Shown here: in pieces, positions 43,750-52,330 of the stretch
How the letters are laid out: each line of letters starts with the position of its first letter
Position numbering within the stretch: position 1 is the stretch's first letter
Source of the DNA: Streptomyces sp. YPW6
GTDB taxonomy: Bacteria > Actinomycetota > Actinomycetes > Streptomycetales > Streptomycetaceae
Assembly: GCF_018866325.1 (NCBI RefSeq)
Contig: NZ_CP076457.1
Location: 5,181,001-5,245,000 of the forward strand
Length of the DNA: 64,000 bases
Direction of reading: 5' to 3'
The notes under the pieces: generated by a model
What the model saw: the letters and a program-made list of their open reading frames with translations, nothing else
What the model was told of the DNA's origin: nothing
Database searches by the model: none
Translations under genes and position numbers: made by a program

Positions 43750-43798
43750 CTCTGCTTCATCCTCTGCTGATCGGTGATGGGAGCGGGGTACTGCGTTG

Positions 43799-43854
43799 TT
43801 GGTGCCTTGGTGCCTTGGTGCCTTGGTGCCTTCGTGCCTTCGTGCTTTGGTGCT
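43799..43854. repeat. 8-bp tandem repeat, seven units, upstream of the candidate precursor
   Basis: Units of TTGGTGCC (four identical) followed by TTCGTGCC, TTCGTGCT and TTGGTGCT run from 43799 to 43854. The array is in the 184-bp gap between lanM and the 65-residue peptide gene. Eight-bp units are prone to slippage and would change the reading frame of any upstream extension of the peptide. Confidence 0.8.
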
Positions 43855-43933
43855 GGTACTCGGCACTGGGTGCTGGTACGGGCGTGGGGAGCGGGGGACG
43901 GGTGCCGGGTGGCGGATGCCGGAAGGCAGGTGA

Positions 43934-46900
43934 TCAGGGGGCGCGGGAAGGGTCCAGGAGCAGGGCGGAGCCGATCCGGTCGGGGAACCCCGCCCGCAGC
44001 AGACCGTGCCCGATGCCCGCGAGCCCGGTGAGCAGCCCCGGGTGCGGTACGCCACCGGGCGTCCCGCACTGCGGCCCGGCCCGGTCCGCGGAGGCCAGGA
44101 GCGTCCCGGCCCGGCGTACCCACGTGGCCCGGATGTCGGGCAGGAGGGCGGGCAGGGCGCTGTGGGCGAGGAGTTCGAGCAGCCCGGACTCCCCGTGGCA
44201 CAGGCTGTCGTCGGCGAGCGGCCCGGTGCCGGCCAGCTCGCCGGAGCGCGCCGTCAGCCAGCCGGACAGCTCCGGGTCCTCCCGCGCGGCGGGGCTGTCC
44301 GCGATCGCCAGCGCCACTCCGGCCGCCCCTTCGCACCAGGCGGGTCCGTGGGCGGTCGTGGAGTCCGTCAGCACGGTCGCCCGGCGCAGGGCCGCCAGTC
44401 CGGCGCTCCGGTGGCGGGCGTCGCCCCCGGCCGCGACGAGGCGCAGCAACGCCCAGCCGATCCCGGCCGCCCCGTCGGCGAAGCCCCCGGTGTCGGGGAC
44501 CGGGGCGTCGGCGAGCCGGTCGGCGCAGCGCACTGCGCCCCACCAGGCCTGCGGGCGGCCGGTGGCGTGGTAGACCGCGAGCAGCGCGACCAGCCCGCCC
44601 GCCGCTCCGCCGCGCACCCCGTACCCGTCCTCGGCCGCGTTCGCCGCGCAGCTCAGCCGGACGGCCGGACCGGCCAGGTCCAGCACCTCCGGGTCGCCCA
44701 GCAGCGTGCCGACCTCGGTCAACGTGTACGCGATGCCGCCGAGGCCCGCGTAGGCGCCGGAGCCCAGGGCCCCGAGCTCGTCGGCCCGCCCGTGCAGGGC
44801 GTCCAGCAGTCCCGGGACGGGGGCGAGTGCCTCACGGGCCGCTTCGGCGTACCGGGACACGCCGGTGAGCGCCGCCAGTTGGGCCAGGAAGAGCGCGGGA
44901 CCGGTGTATCCGCCCGCGAGATCCGCCGCCATCGGGGTGAGCCGCCAGTAGCGCTCGCCGAGCAGTTCGAGCCCGATCCAGTTGGTCCGGCCCGCGTGCC
45001 GGTAGGCGAGGGAGACGAGCTGGTCGCCCACCGACCGTGCTGCGGAGAGCAGTTGCTCCGGCTCCGGTGCGGTCGCCGCACTCTGCCTGCCGCCCGGACC
45101 GGGCCGGTGCGGCAGCCGGGGAGACGTGCTCACCATGGCGGTCCGGATGATCCGTTCCTGGTCCTGGCGGTCGACGGTGTCCATCGCGCGCACCTTCGCC
45201 TCGACGCGTGCGAGACCGGAGGGGGCGTCCGCCCCGGGCGCGGCTCCGTCGGGGGCCGGCCCCGCGACCGCACGGCCGGTGCCGCTCCACAGCTCCGTGG
45301 AGCCGGGCCGGGTGGCGAACACCGGCACGTCGCCGCACCACAGCTCCGCGATCTCCTCGTCCTCCACGCCGGACAGCGCGGGCACGCCCAGGAGCGGGGT
45401 GCGCAGCAGCGACAGGACCTGGTGCCGTTCGGCGGCGTCCCGCATCAGGTCGGGGTGGGTCGACTCGTCCAGCAGGGTCGTGTAGGTCCAGGTGGGGCGG
45501 GGGACGACGCGCACCTCGTCCTCGGCGAATCGCCGCAACGGCCCCTCTGCGGAAAGGAGTTCGTTGCGGTGGTCGTGGATCACGGTGTAACCGGCGCGGA
45601 ACCCGTCGCAGAGGTCCTCGGTGTACGCGGAGGGGTCGGCGGCCTCGGTGCCGAGCCGGGGCCGGTTGGCGGACTCGGTGAACCGGCCCGCCCGTCGTAC
45701 CAGCCGCATCCGGTCGGTGCCGGCCTCCGCCCAGTCGGCGGTCTCGATGGGCGAGGAGGAGGCCCGGCCCCCGCCGATGGCGGACATGTCGAGCGCGGTG
45801 GTGTCCCCGACGAGCAACTGGGGGAGCAGGCCCACCCGGTGGACCGAGTCGTGCAGGGCGCGGGCGGCGGGGTCGGCGGAGCGGGCGGGCCCCAGCGGCG
45901 GGTGGAACAGGGTCTCCACATCGACCAGGACCGGGTGCGGGCCGCAGGCGATCAGGTTCTCGTGATGCAGATCCGTACCGTCCAGGGTGTGCAGCAGGGC
46001 CAGCAGCGCACCCTGGCGCCGGTAGAACTGCCGGGTCTCCGCCTCCGATGCGCAGGGCCGCTCCTCGACGAACTCGGCCCAGCCGTAGTCCCCCCGGTCC
46101 AGGATGCGCAGCACCCGGAGTCCGGGGGCGCCCGGCAGTGAACCGAACCATTCGACCAGGGAGTTGAAGTGCCGGTGGGCCGCGAGCGGACGCGGCTTGT
46201 AGACCAGCCGCGTGCCGTCGGCGAACCGGAGGAGCATCACCGACCGGCCGCCGCGATGGCTGTCGCCCGCACCGGCCTCGACCCCGGTGAGCGCGCCCGG
46301 CCCCGCGTACGTGCGCAGCGCACCGTCCGGGGAGCCTGCCCGGTCCCCGAACACCCCTGCCGGGGCCAGCAGATGCCGGTCGGCGGCGAGTCGTGTGACC
46401 AGCTCCGCGAAGGCGTCCGCGCTGGTGAGACAGGCCGTCGCCAGGAGGCGGGCGAGCACGGGGTAGCTGGTGACGAGCCGGTCCAGCCCGTCCCGGCGGG
46501 CGGTCAGCGCGACGAAGTCCCGGAAGCGCTCCTGGGGCCCCTCGCCGTTCAGCCGGCCCAGCCGACGGGCCTCGTGCAGTTCGGTGACGAGCGTGCGCGC
46601 CGCGATCCGGGACAGCCGCCGGGTCAAGTGCCGCCGGAAATCGGCCAGTACGGGGGAGGAGCCGTCCACCTCCGGGCCGCCGCCCGGGGAGCCTGCCGCC
46701 CGGCCGTCAGTGCCCGGCCCGCTTGCCGTTCGTCCGAGCCCCGCCCGGCCTCCGGCGTCCGGCCCGCCATCCGTTCGTCCGTATGCCGCCCGGCCGTTCG
46801 CCGCGTGCCCTGGCCCTCGCAGCGCGTCCCGGAGCCGCGCCACGGCCGCCTCGACGAAGGGCGCGACGATCGGCTCGAAGCCGCTGAGCCCCGGGTACGC

Positions 46901-47122
46901 GCGGTCGGCGACGACCACATCGCGCGGGGCGGCGGCGACGGCCTCCCGGGCGAAGACCGCCCAGGCGGGCTCGCCGGAGGTGCTGCCCCCGACGACACCG
47001 GGCAGCCACCACGGTTCCGAGGCAGCCCGCCCGAACGGGGCGAGGGGGCCGAGGGTGGGCGCGGCGTCACCGGGGGCGAGGCGGCGGTTCGTACCTCTGT
47101 CGATCAGGTTCTTCTCCGCCAT
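43934..47122 (-). CDS. lanM: Class II lanthionine synthetase LanM
   Basis: The 1,062-residue bifunctional enzyme has an N-terminal dehydratase (DUF4135) with VMLLRFADGTRLVYKPRPL, GTDLHHENLIACG and LVDVETLFHPPL, and a C-terminal LanC cyclase. The cyclase keeps its zinc ligands: Cys in GPAWCEGAAGV (about 929) and the Cys-His pair in SLCHGESGLL (about 972). So both dehydration and thioether formation should be possible. A Gly/Arg-rich insert near residues 110-165 (nt 46640-46800) is low-complexity and looks like minisatellite growth. ATG 47122 has GGGGAGG eight bases upstream. The nearest candidate substrate, downstream at 43749, lacks Cys. No LanT protease-transporter is in view. Confidence 0.92.
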   Translation of the reverse strand: MAEKNLIDRGTNRRLAPGDAAPTLGPLAPFGRAASEPWWLPGVVGGSTSGEPAWAVFAREAVAAAPRDVVVADRAYPGLSGFEPIVAPFVEAAVARLRDALRGPGHAANGRAAYGRTDGGPDAGGRAGLGRTASGPGTDGRAAGSPGGGPEVDGSSPVLADFRRHLTRRLSRIAARTLVTELHEARRLGRLNGEGPQERFRDFVALTARRDGLDRLVTSYPVLARLLATACLTSADAFAELVTRLAADRHLLAPAGVFGDRAGSPDGALRTYAGPGALTGVEAGAGDSHRGGRSVMLLRFADGTRLVYKPRPLAAHRHFNSLVEWFGSLPGAPGLRVLRILDRGDYGWAEFVEERPCASEAETRQFYRRQGALLALLHTLDGTDLHHENLIACGPHPVLVDVETLFHPPLGPARSADPAARALHDSVHRVGLLPQLLVGDTTALDMSAIGGGRASSSPIETADWAEAGTDRMRLVRRAGRFTESANRPRLGTEAADPSAYTEDLCDGFRAGYTVIHDHRNELLSAEGPLRRFAEDEVRVVPRPTWTYTTLLDESTHPDLMRDAAERHQVLSLLRTPLLGVPALSGVEDEEIAELWCGDVPVFATRPGSTELWSGTGRAVAGPAPDGAAPGADAPSGLARVEAKVRAMDTVDRQDQERIIRTAMVSTSPRLPHRPGPGGRQSAATAPEPEQLLSAARSVGDQLVSLAYRHAGRTNWIGLELLGERYWRLTPMAADLAGGYTGPALFLAQLAALTGVSRYAEAAREALAPVPGLLDALHGRADELGALGSGAYAGLGGIAYTLTEVGTLLGDPEVLDLAGPAVRLSCAANAAEDGYGVRGGAAGGLVALLAVYHATGRPQAWWGAVRCADRLADAPVPDTGGFADGAAGIGWALLRLVAAGGDARHRSAGLAALRRATVLTDSTTAHGPAWCEGAAGVALAIADSPAAREDPELSGWLTARSGELAGTGPLADDSLCHGESGLLELLAHSALPALLPDIRATWVRRAGTLLASADRAGPQCGTPGGVPHPGLLTGLAGIGHGLLRAGFPDRIGSALLLDPSRAP

Positions 47123-47682
47123 CGCACCGCACCTCCCCGGTCCCGGGCCGGCCCCGTGCGGGCCGCCCGCGACCATCGTGGCGGGGGACGGGGGCCGGGC
47201 GCATGGGGGAGTCGCCCCCATCTTTCGCCCTCCGGCCCGCAGCCGCCCCACGGAAGGCGTAGCCCCACGGCAGTCGCACGCGCCACGGCGGGCGCACGCG
47301 CCACGGCAGTCGCACGCGCCTCGGCGGGCGCATCCCCCACGGCAGGTGCACGCCCTGCGGCCCGCAGCCGCCGCTACGACAGGTGCCCCCGGCAGGCTCA
47401 CGCCCCAGGGCGGGCGCACCCCCAGGCAGGCGCAGCCCTACGGCGGGTGCACGCCCTCCGGCCCGCAGTCGCCGCTACGAGCAGGTGCCCGCCCCTACGA
47501 CAGGTGCCCCCTCACGGCAGGCTCACGCCCCACGGCGGGCGCACCCCACAACGGGTGCAGGCCCGACGACAGGTGCATGCCCCACGGCAGGCTCACGACC
47601 CGCGACAGGCGCACGCCCACCGGGTGCGGCGGTGGCGGCGGTGGCGGCCGGACCGCCCCGAGGGCCCGCCCGGTGAACCGGC
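47123..47682. repeat. 560-bp GC-rich repeat region upstream of lanM
   Basis: From about 47215 to 47640 the sequence consists of degenerate units. The clearest are 18-bp tandem units of the form ACGGCGGGCGCACGCGCC near 47268-47335 and longer units containing GCTACGACAGGTGCCCCC. The lanM promoter should lie in 47123-47215. No gene is supported. Confidence 0.75.
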
Positions 47683-48798
47683 TCAGCTCCTCGGGGCGGC
47701 GGTGGACCCCCGGATCATCAGCTCGGCCGCGATGGTCGCGATGCCGCCGGGCGGCGGGTTCTCCTTGCCCATCGCCAGCCGTCCCGCTCGGGCGCCCGCC
47801 TCGAACAGCGGCAGCCGGACCGTCGTGAGGGCCGGGACCGCGTCCACCGAGAACGGCAGGTCGTCGAAGCCCGCCACCGAGATGTCCTGCGGGATCCGCA
47901 TCCCCCGGTCCCGTACCGCCGCGCACGCGCCCAGCGCCACCGTGTCGTTGGCGGCCACGATCGCCGTCACGTCCGGTGCCCTGCGCAGGAGTTCGAGGGT
48001 GGCCTCGTACCCGGAACGCCGGTCGTAGGGCCCGTGCACGACGAGCCGGTCCTCGTCGTCGGCCCCCTGGTCACCGGAACCGGCCGCCGGAGCGCCCCCC
48101 GCCGGAAGGCCATCCGCTCCCACCGCGCGCAGCGCCTCCCGGTGCCCCTCCAGGCGGTGCCGGGTGGTGGTGCGTTCCGGGGGCCCGGCGACGTAACCGA
48201 TCCTGCGGTGGCCCAGCGAGAGCAGGTGCTCGGTCAGGCGTCGGCCGCCGCCCCGGTTGTCGAACGTGAGGGCGGCGACGAGTGCGTCCCCCTCGGGCAG
48301 CGGGGGCCGCCCGCAGAAGACGATGCGGGTGCCCGCGTCCGCCAGCTTCGCCAGCTTCACCGTCATCGCGGCCTGGTGCTCCGGATGCTCGACCGCGCCG
48401 CCGGTGAGGACGACGGCGGCGGCGCGCTGGCGCTGGAGGAGGGTGAGATAGGTCAGTTCGCGTTCCGGGGAGCCGCCGGTGTTGCAGATGACGGCCAGCT
48501 TCTCGCCGCCCGCCCGGCCCGAGCCGTCCCCGGGGCCGCCGATCTGCGTCTGTGCCGCCCCCGCCATGATCCCGAAGAAGGGGTCGGCGATGTCGTTGAC
48601 CAGGATGCCGACCAGGTCGGACGTGGCCGCCGCGAGCGAACTGGCGGGCCCGTTGAGCACGTAGTCCAGGTCGTCCACCGCACGCAGCACCCGTTCCCGG
48701 GTCGACGCCGCCACCGGGTAGTTGCCGTTCAGCACGCGGGAGACGGTGGCCGGGGACACCCGGGCGCGGGCCGCCACATCCGCCAGGGTGACTGTCAT
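47683..48798 (-). CDS. LacI-family repressor
   Basis: The 371-residue regulator has the LacI helix-turn-helix TLADVAARARVSPATVSRVL at residues 4-23 and a periplasmic-binding-protein-like sensor domain with IVAANDTVALGACAAVRDRG and ISVAGFDDLPFS. An insert rich in Gly and Asp (GGAPAAGSGDQGADDEDR) extends one sensor loop. ATG 48798 has GGAGGA eight bases upstream. It is divergent from the Gfo/Idh oxidoreductase gene, and a LacI-type palindrome lies between them, so it most likely represses the adjacent three-enzyme operon and responds to its sugar or polyol substrate. Confidence 0.92.
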   Translation of the reverse strand: MTVTLADVAARARVSPATVSRVLNGNYPVAASTRERVLRAVDDLDYVLNGPASSLAAATSDLVGILVNDIADPFFGIMAGAAQTQIGGPGDGSGRAGGEKLAVICNTGGSPERELTYLTLLQRQRAAAVVLTGGAVEHPEHQAAMTVKLAKLADAGTRIVFCGRPPLPEGDALVAALTFDNRGGGRRLTEHLLSLGHRRIGYVAGPPERTTTRHRLEGHREALRAVGADGLPAGGAPAAGSGDQGADDEDRLVVHGPYDRRSGYEATLELLRRAPDVTAIVAANDTVALGACAAVRDRGMRIPQDISVAGFDDLPFSVDAVPALTTVRLPLFEAGARAGRLAMGKENPPPGGIATIAAELMIRGSTAAPRS

Positions 48799-48875
48799 CG
48801 CTGCTGTCCTCCGTGAGGTCACGTGCGGCCCCCTCTTGTCCGGCCGCTGTCGGCAGGCTAGCGTCCTTGCCGATA

Positions 48876-48887
48876 GAAAGCGCTTGC
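48876..48887. promoter_or_regulatory. LacI-type operator
   Basis: GAAAGCGCTTGC (48876-48887) is a near-perfect palindrome with the central CG typical of LacI/GalR operators. It lies 24 bases upstream of the oxidoreductase start and 78 bases from the divergent repressor start, so it can control both. Confidence 0.75.
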
Positions 48888-48910
48888 TACGACTTTACGG
48901 AGGGACTTTC

Positions 48911-50062
48911 GTGACACGCAGGACAGTGCGCATCGCCATGAACGGCGTCACGGGACGCATGGGGTACCGGCAGCACCTGGTGCGCTCGATCCTGGCGATC
49001 CGCGAACAGGGGGGCCTGGATCTCGGCGACGGCGAGGTGGTGTGGCCCGAGCCCGTGCTCGTCGGCCGGCGCGCCCACGCCCTGGAGGAACTCGCCGAGC
49101 GCCACGGTCTGACCGAGTGGTCGACGGACCTGGACGCGGTGCTGGCGGACGAGTCGGTCGAGATCTACTTCGACGCCCAGGTCACCTCGGCCCGGGTGGA
49201 GGCCGTCAAGAAGGCGATCGCGGCGGGCAAGCACGTCTACACCGAGAAGCCGACCGCCACGGACGTCGAGGGGGCCCTCGACCTGGCCCGGGTCGCGCGC
49301 GACGCCGGCATCAAGCACGGTGTCGTCCAGGACAAGATCTTCCTGCCGGGCCTGCGCAAGCTGAAGCGCCTGATCGACGGCGGCTTCTTCGGCGAGATCC
49401 TGTCCGTGCGGGGGGAGTTCGGCTACTGGGTCTTCGAGGGCGACTGGCAGGAGGCGCAGCGCCCCTCGTGGAACTACCGGGCGGAGGACGGCGGCGGCAT
49501 CGTCGTCGACATGTTCCCGCACTGGGAGTATGTGCTCCATGAGCTGTTCGGCCGGGTGACCTCTGTGACGGCGCAGGTCAGGACGCATGTTCCGCGGCGC
49601 TGGGACGAGCGGGGCACACCGTACGAGGCGACCGCCGACGACGCCGCGTACGGCATCTTCGAGCTGGCGGGCGGGGCCGTCGCGCAGATCAACTCCTCCT
49701 GGACGGTTCGGGTCAACCGCGACGAGCTGGTCGAGTTCCAGGTCGACGGGACGCACGGCTCGGCCGTCGCGGGCCTGCGCAACTGCCGTGTCCAGCACCG
49801 CTCGTCGACCCCGAAGCCGGTCTGGAACCCGGACCTCCCGGTCACCGAGTCGTTCCGCGACCAGTGGCAGGAGATCCCGGACAACCAGGAGTTCGACAAC
49901 GGCTTCAAGGCCCAGTGGGAGCTGTTCCTGCGCCACGTGGTCCAGGACGCGCCGTACACCTGGGACCTGCTGGCCGGGGCCCGGGGCGTCCAACTGGCGG
50001 AACTCGGGCTGAAGTCGTCCGCCGAGGGCCGCCGCCTCGGCATCCCGGAGCTGACGCTGTGA
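48911..50062 (+). CDS. Gfo/Idh/MocA-family oxidoreductase
   Basis: The 383-residue NAD(P)-dependent enzyme has KHVYTEKPTA with the catalytic Lys of the EKP motif near residue 115, an N-terminal nucleotide-binding fold starting RIAMNGVTGRMGYRQH, and a C-terminal domain with DMFPHWEYVL and GGAVAQINSSW. It should oxidise or reduce a sugar, inositol or related polyol. GTG 48911 is supported by GGAGGG eight bases upstream. Its stop overlaps the GTG of a repeat-encoded frame (GTGA). The neighbours (DUF993 aldolase, isomerase, LacI) form a common Streptomyces catabolic set. Confidence 0.9.
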   Translation: MTRRTVRIAMNGVTGRMGYRQHLVRSILAIREQGGLDLGDGEVVWPEPVLVGRRAHALEELAERHGLTEWSTDLDAVLADESVEIYFDAQVTSARVEAVKKAIAAGKHVYTEKPTATDVEGALDLARVARDAGIKHGVVQDKIFLPGLRKLKRLIDGGFFGEILSVRGEFGYWVFEGDWQEAQRPSWNYRAEDGGGIVVDMFPHWEYVLHELFGRVTSVTAQVRTHVPRRWDERGTPYEATADDAAYGIFELAGGAVAQINSSWTVRVNRDELVEFQVDGTHGSAVAGLRNCRVQHRSSTPKPVWNPDLPVTESFRDQWQEIPDNQEFDNGFKAQWELFLRHVVQDAPYTWDLLAGARGVQLAELGLKSSAEGRRLGIPELTL

Positions 50063-50343
50063 CGCACCGCCCGACGGCGTGGCGTACCGACGCGGAGCCA
50101 CTGCCGTTCGCGACCGCCCGGCGCACGGGCGCGGAGCCACTGCCGTTCGCGACCACCCGACCCACGGACATGGAGCCACTCCGGTGCGCGGCCGCCCGGC
50201 GCACCAACGCGCCGCCACTGCCGTACGCGACCGCCCGACCCACGGACATGGAGCCACTGCCGTACGCGACCGCCCGGCGCACCGACGCGGACCCACTCCG
50301 GTACGCGACCGCCCGGCGCGACACCCCGGAGCCGCTGTCATGA
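50059..50343 (+). CDS. 94-residue repeat protein encoded by a six-copy 39-bp minisatellite
   Basis: Six tandem 39-bp units tile about 50090-50323, encoding 13-residue repeats like MEPLPYATARPTD. The frame opens with a GTG that overlaps the oxidoreductase stop (GTGA) and closes with a TGA overlapping the next start (ATGA), so translation could pass through all three genes. It may instead be a non-functional expansion that happens to keep coupling. There is no known domain, signal peptide or hydrophobic segment; Pro and charged residues dominate. The other two forward frames and one reverse frame are also open over the array, so coding status is uncertain. Confidence 0.4.
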   Translation: MTHRPTAWRTDAEPLPFATARRTGAEPLPFATTRPTDMEPLRCAAARRTNAPPLPYATARPTDMEPLPYATARRTDADPLRYATARRDTPEPLS

Positions 50344-51497
50344 CGACCACCACGATCCACCTCCCGCAGGGGCCCTACACCCCCCGCGCGACTCCCCTCG
50401 ATCTGCCGCCCGGCGCCGGGGCCCCCTCCTCCCGTACGGTCTTCTCGGCGGCGCACGTGGTCGCGGACCCGTACGCGGACATCGGCCCGGACGACCCGGC
50501 GGCCGTCGACTGGGAGTCCACGCTCGCCTTCCGTCGCCACCTCTGGGCGCACGGCCTCGGCGTCGCGGAGGCCATGGACACCGCCCAGCGCGGGATGGGC
50601 CTGGACTGGCCGGGCGCGGCCGAACTGATCCGCCGCTCGGCCGCCGAGGCGAAAGCGGTGGGCGGCCGGATCGCCTGCGGCGTCGGCACCGACCAGCTGC
50701 CCGACGGTCCCGCACCCACCCTGGCCGAGGTCGCGGCAGCGTACGAGGAGCAGCTCGCGCTCGCCGAGGAGCACGGCGTGCAGCCGATCCTCATGGCCTC
50801 GCGCGCCCTGGCCCGCGCCGCCCGGGGGCCCGAGGACTACCTCGCCACGTACGCCCATCTCCTGCGCCAGGCGTCGGAACCGGTGATCCTGCACTGGCTG
50901 GGCCCGATGTTCGACCCGGCTCTGGAGGGCTACTGGGGCGACAGCGGCCTCGACGGGGCCACGGACACCTTCCTCAAGGTCGTCGCCGAACACCCGGACA
51001 AGGTCGACGGCATCAAGATCTCCCTCCTGGACGCGGCCCGCGAGATCGACGTCCGTCGCCGCCTCCCGGGCGGGGTGCGCTGCTACACGGGCGACGACTT
51101 CAACTATCCGGAGCTGATCGCGGGGGACGAACGCGGCTTCAGTCATGCTCTGTTGGGCATCTTCGATCCGCTGGGACCGCTGGCGGCGCACGCGGTGCGG
51201 GTGCTGGACACGGGGGATGCGGACGGCTTCCGGGCCCTTCTCGATCCCACGGTCGAGCTGTCCCGCCATCTCTTCCGGCGGCCCACCCGCTTCTACAAGA
51301 CGGGTGTGGTGTTCCTGGCCTGGCTGGCCGGCCACCAGGACCACTTCACGATGGTGGGCGGACTCCAGTCGGCCCGTTCGCTGCCGCATCTGGCGCGAGC
51401 CTACGAACTGGCCGACGGTCTCGGTCTGTTCCCCGATCCCGGCCTGGCCGCCCACCGCATGCGCGCGCTGCTCGCGGTCCACGGAGGCGCACGATGA
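50340..51497 (+). CDS. DUF993 dihydrodipicolinate synthase-family aldolase
   Basis: The 385-residue TIM-barrel protein belongs to the DUF993 branch of the DHDPS/N-acetylneuraminate lyase superfamily. The likely Schiff-base Lys is in DKVDGIKISLLD near residue 221; RYP-type conserved residues and LHWLGPMFDPALEGYW precede it. It is longer than classical DHDPS (about 295). ATG 50340 is chosen because conserved sequence begins there; upstream in-frame sequence is only the 39-bp repeats. It overlaps the isomerase gene by ATGA. Probably cleaves a keto-sugar acid made by the oxidoreductase upstream. Confidence 0.87.
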   Translation: MTTTTIHLPQGPYTPRATPLDLPPGAGAPSSRTVFSAAHVVADPYADIGPDDPAAVDWESTLAFRRHLWAHGLGVAEAMDTAQRGMGLDWPGAAELIRRSAAEAKAVGGRIACGVGTDQLPDGPAPTLAEVAAAYEEQLALAEEHGVQPILMASRALARAARGPEDYLATYAHLLRQASEPVILHWLGPMFDPALEGYWGDSGLDGATDTFLKVVAEHPDKVDGIKISLLDAAREIDVRRRLPGGVRCYTGDDFNYPELIAGDERGFSHALLGIFDPLGPLAAHAVRVLDTGDADGFRALLDPTVELSRHLFRRPTRFYKTGVVFLAWLAGHQDHFTMVGGLQSARSLPHLARAYELADGLGLFPDPGLAAHRMRALLAVHGGAR

Positions 51498-52330
51498 CCG
51501 ACGACGGCCTGGCACGTCTGAGCATCAACCAGGAGACCGTCAAGCAGTGGTCGCTGCCGGAGCTGGCGGCGGGCTGCGTCGCGGCGGGCGTCGGCCAGGT
51601 CGGTCTGTGGCGGGCCCCGGTGCGGGCGTACGGCGTCGAGCGCACGGCACGGCTCCTCGCCGGCGCCGGGCTCACCGTCACCAGCCTCTGCCGGGGCGGC
51701 TTCTTCACCGCCCTCGACCCCGCGGAGCGCGCCCGCGCCCTGGACGACAACCGGGCGGCGATCGACGAGGCGGCCGCCCTGTCCACCGACACCCTGGTCC
51801 TGGTCTCCGGCGGCCTCCCGCCCGGCAGCCGCGATCTGCACGGCGCCCGTGAGCGGGTGGCCGAGGCGCTGGCGGTCCTCGCCCCCTACGCCGCCGAACG
51901 CGGCGTGCGCCTGGCGATCGAGCCGCTCCACCCGATGTACGCGGCCGACCGCTGCGTGGTCTCCACCCTCGCCCAGGCCCTGGACCTCGCGGAACGCTTC
52001 CCGGCCGGACAGGTCGGCGTGGTCGTGGACACCTACCACCTCTGGTGGGACGACGCGGCGCCCGCGCAGATCGCCCGCGCGGGCCGGGCCGGCCGCATCC
52101 ACTCCTTCCAGCTGGCTGACTGGATCACCCCGCTCCCGGCGGGCGTCCTGCTGGGCCGGGGGCAACTGGGCGACGGAAGTGTGGACTTCCGGGCGTTCCG
52201 CCGCGAGGTGGAGTCCGCCGGCTTCGAGGGGCCGATCGAGGTGGAGATCTTCAACGAGGCGCTGTGGGCCCGCGACGGGGCAGAAGCCCTGGCGGAAGTG
52301 GTGGAACGCTATCTGCGACATGCCTGCTGA
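51494..52330 (+). CDS. Sugar phosphate isomerase/epimerase-family TIM barrel
   Basis: The 278-residue xylose-isomerase-like barrel starts MTDDGLARLSINQETV. Metal-site motifs are RLAIEPLHPMY (Glu), VVDTYHLWWD (Asp and His), IHSFQLADW (Gln/Asp region) and PIEVEIFNEALW (last Glu). The start overlaps the DUF993 gene stop, so it is the last enzyme of a coupled oxidation, isomerisation and cleavage set under the LacI regulator. Not closely similar by eye to the other isomerase at 24732, so the two probably have different substrates. Confidence 0.87.
   Translation: MTDDGLARLSINQETVKQWSLPELAAGCVAAGVGQVGLWRAPVRAYGVERTARLLAGAGLTVTSLCRGGFFTALDPAERARALDDNRAAIDEAAALSTDTLVLVSGGLPPGSRDLHGARERVAEALAVLAPYAAERGVRLAIEPLHPMYAADRCVVSTLAQALDLAERFPAGQVGVVVDTYHLWWDDAAPAQIARAGRAGRIHSFQLADWITPLPAGVLLGRGQLGDGSVDFRAFRREVESAGFEGPIEVEIFNEALWARDGAEALAEVVERYLRHAC

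Noticed and set aside
43450..43770. Plus-strand frame of 106 codons opposite the Cys-free peptide gene
   Set aside because: It begins inside the LAL gene, lacks a ribosome site and shows no family features; the minus-strand peptide fits context better.
50090..50323. 39-bp repeats considered as a CRISPR array
   Set aside because: Units are directly adjacent with no unique spacers and vary internally; no cas genes are near.
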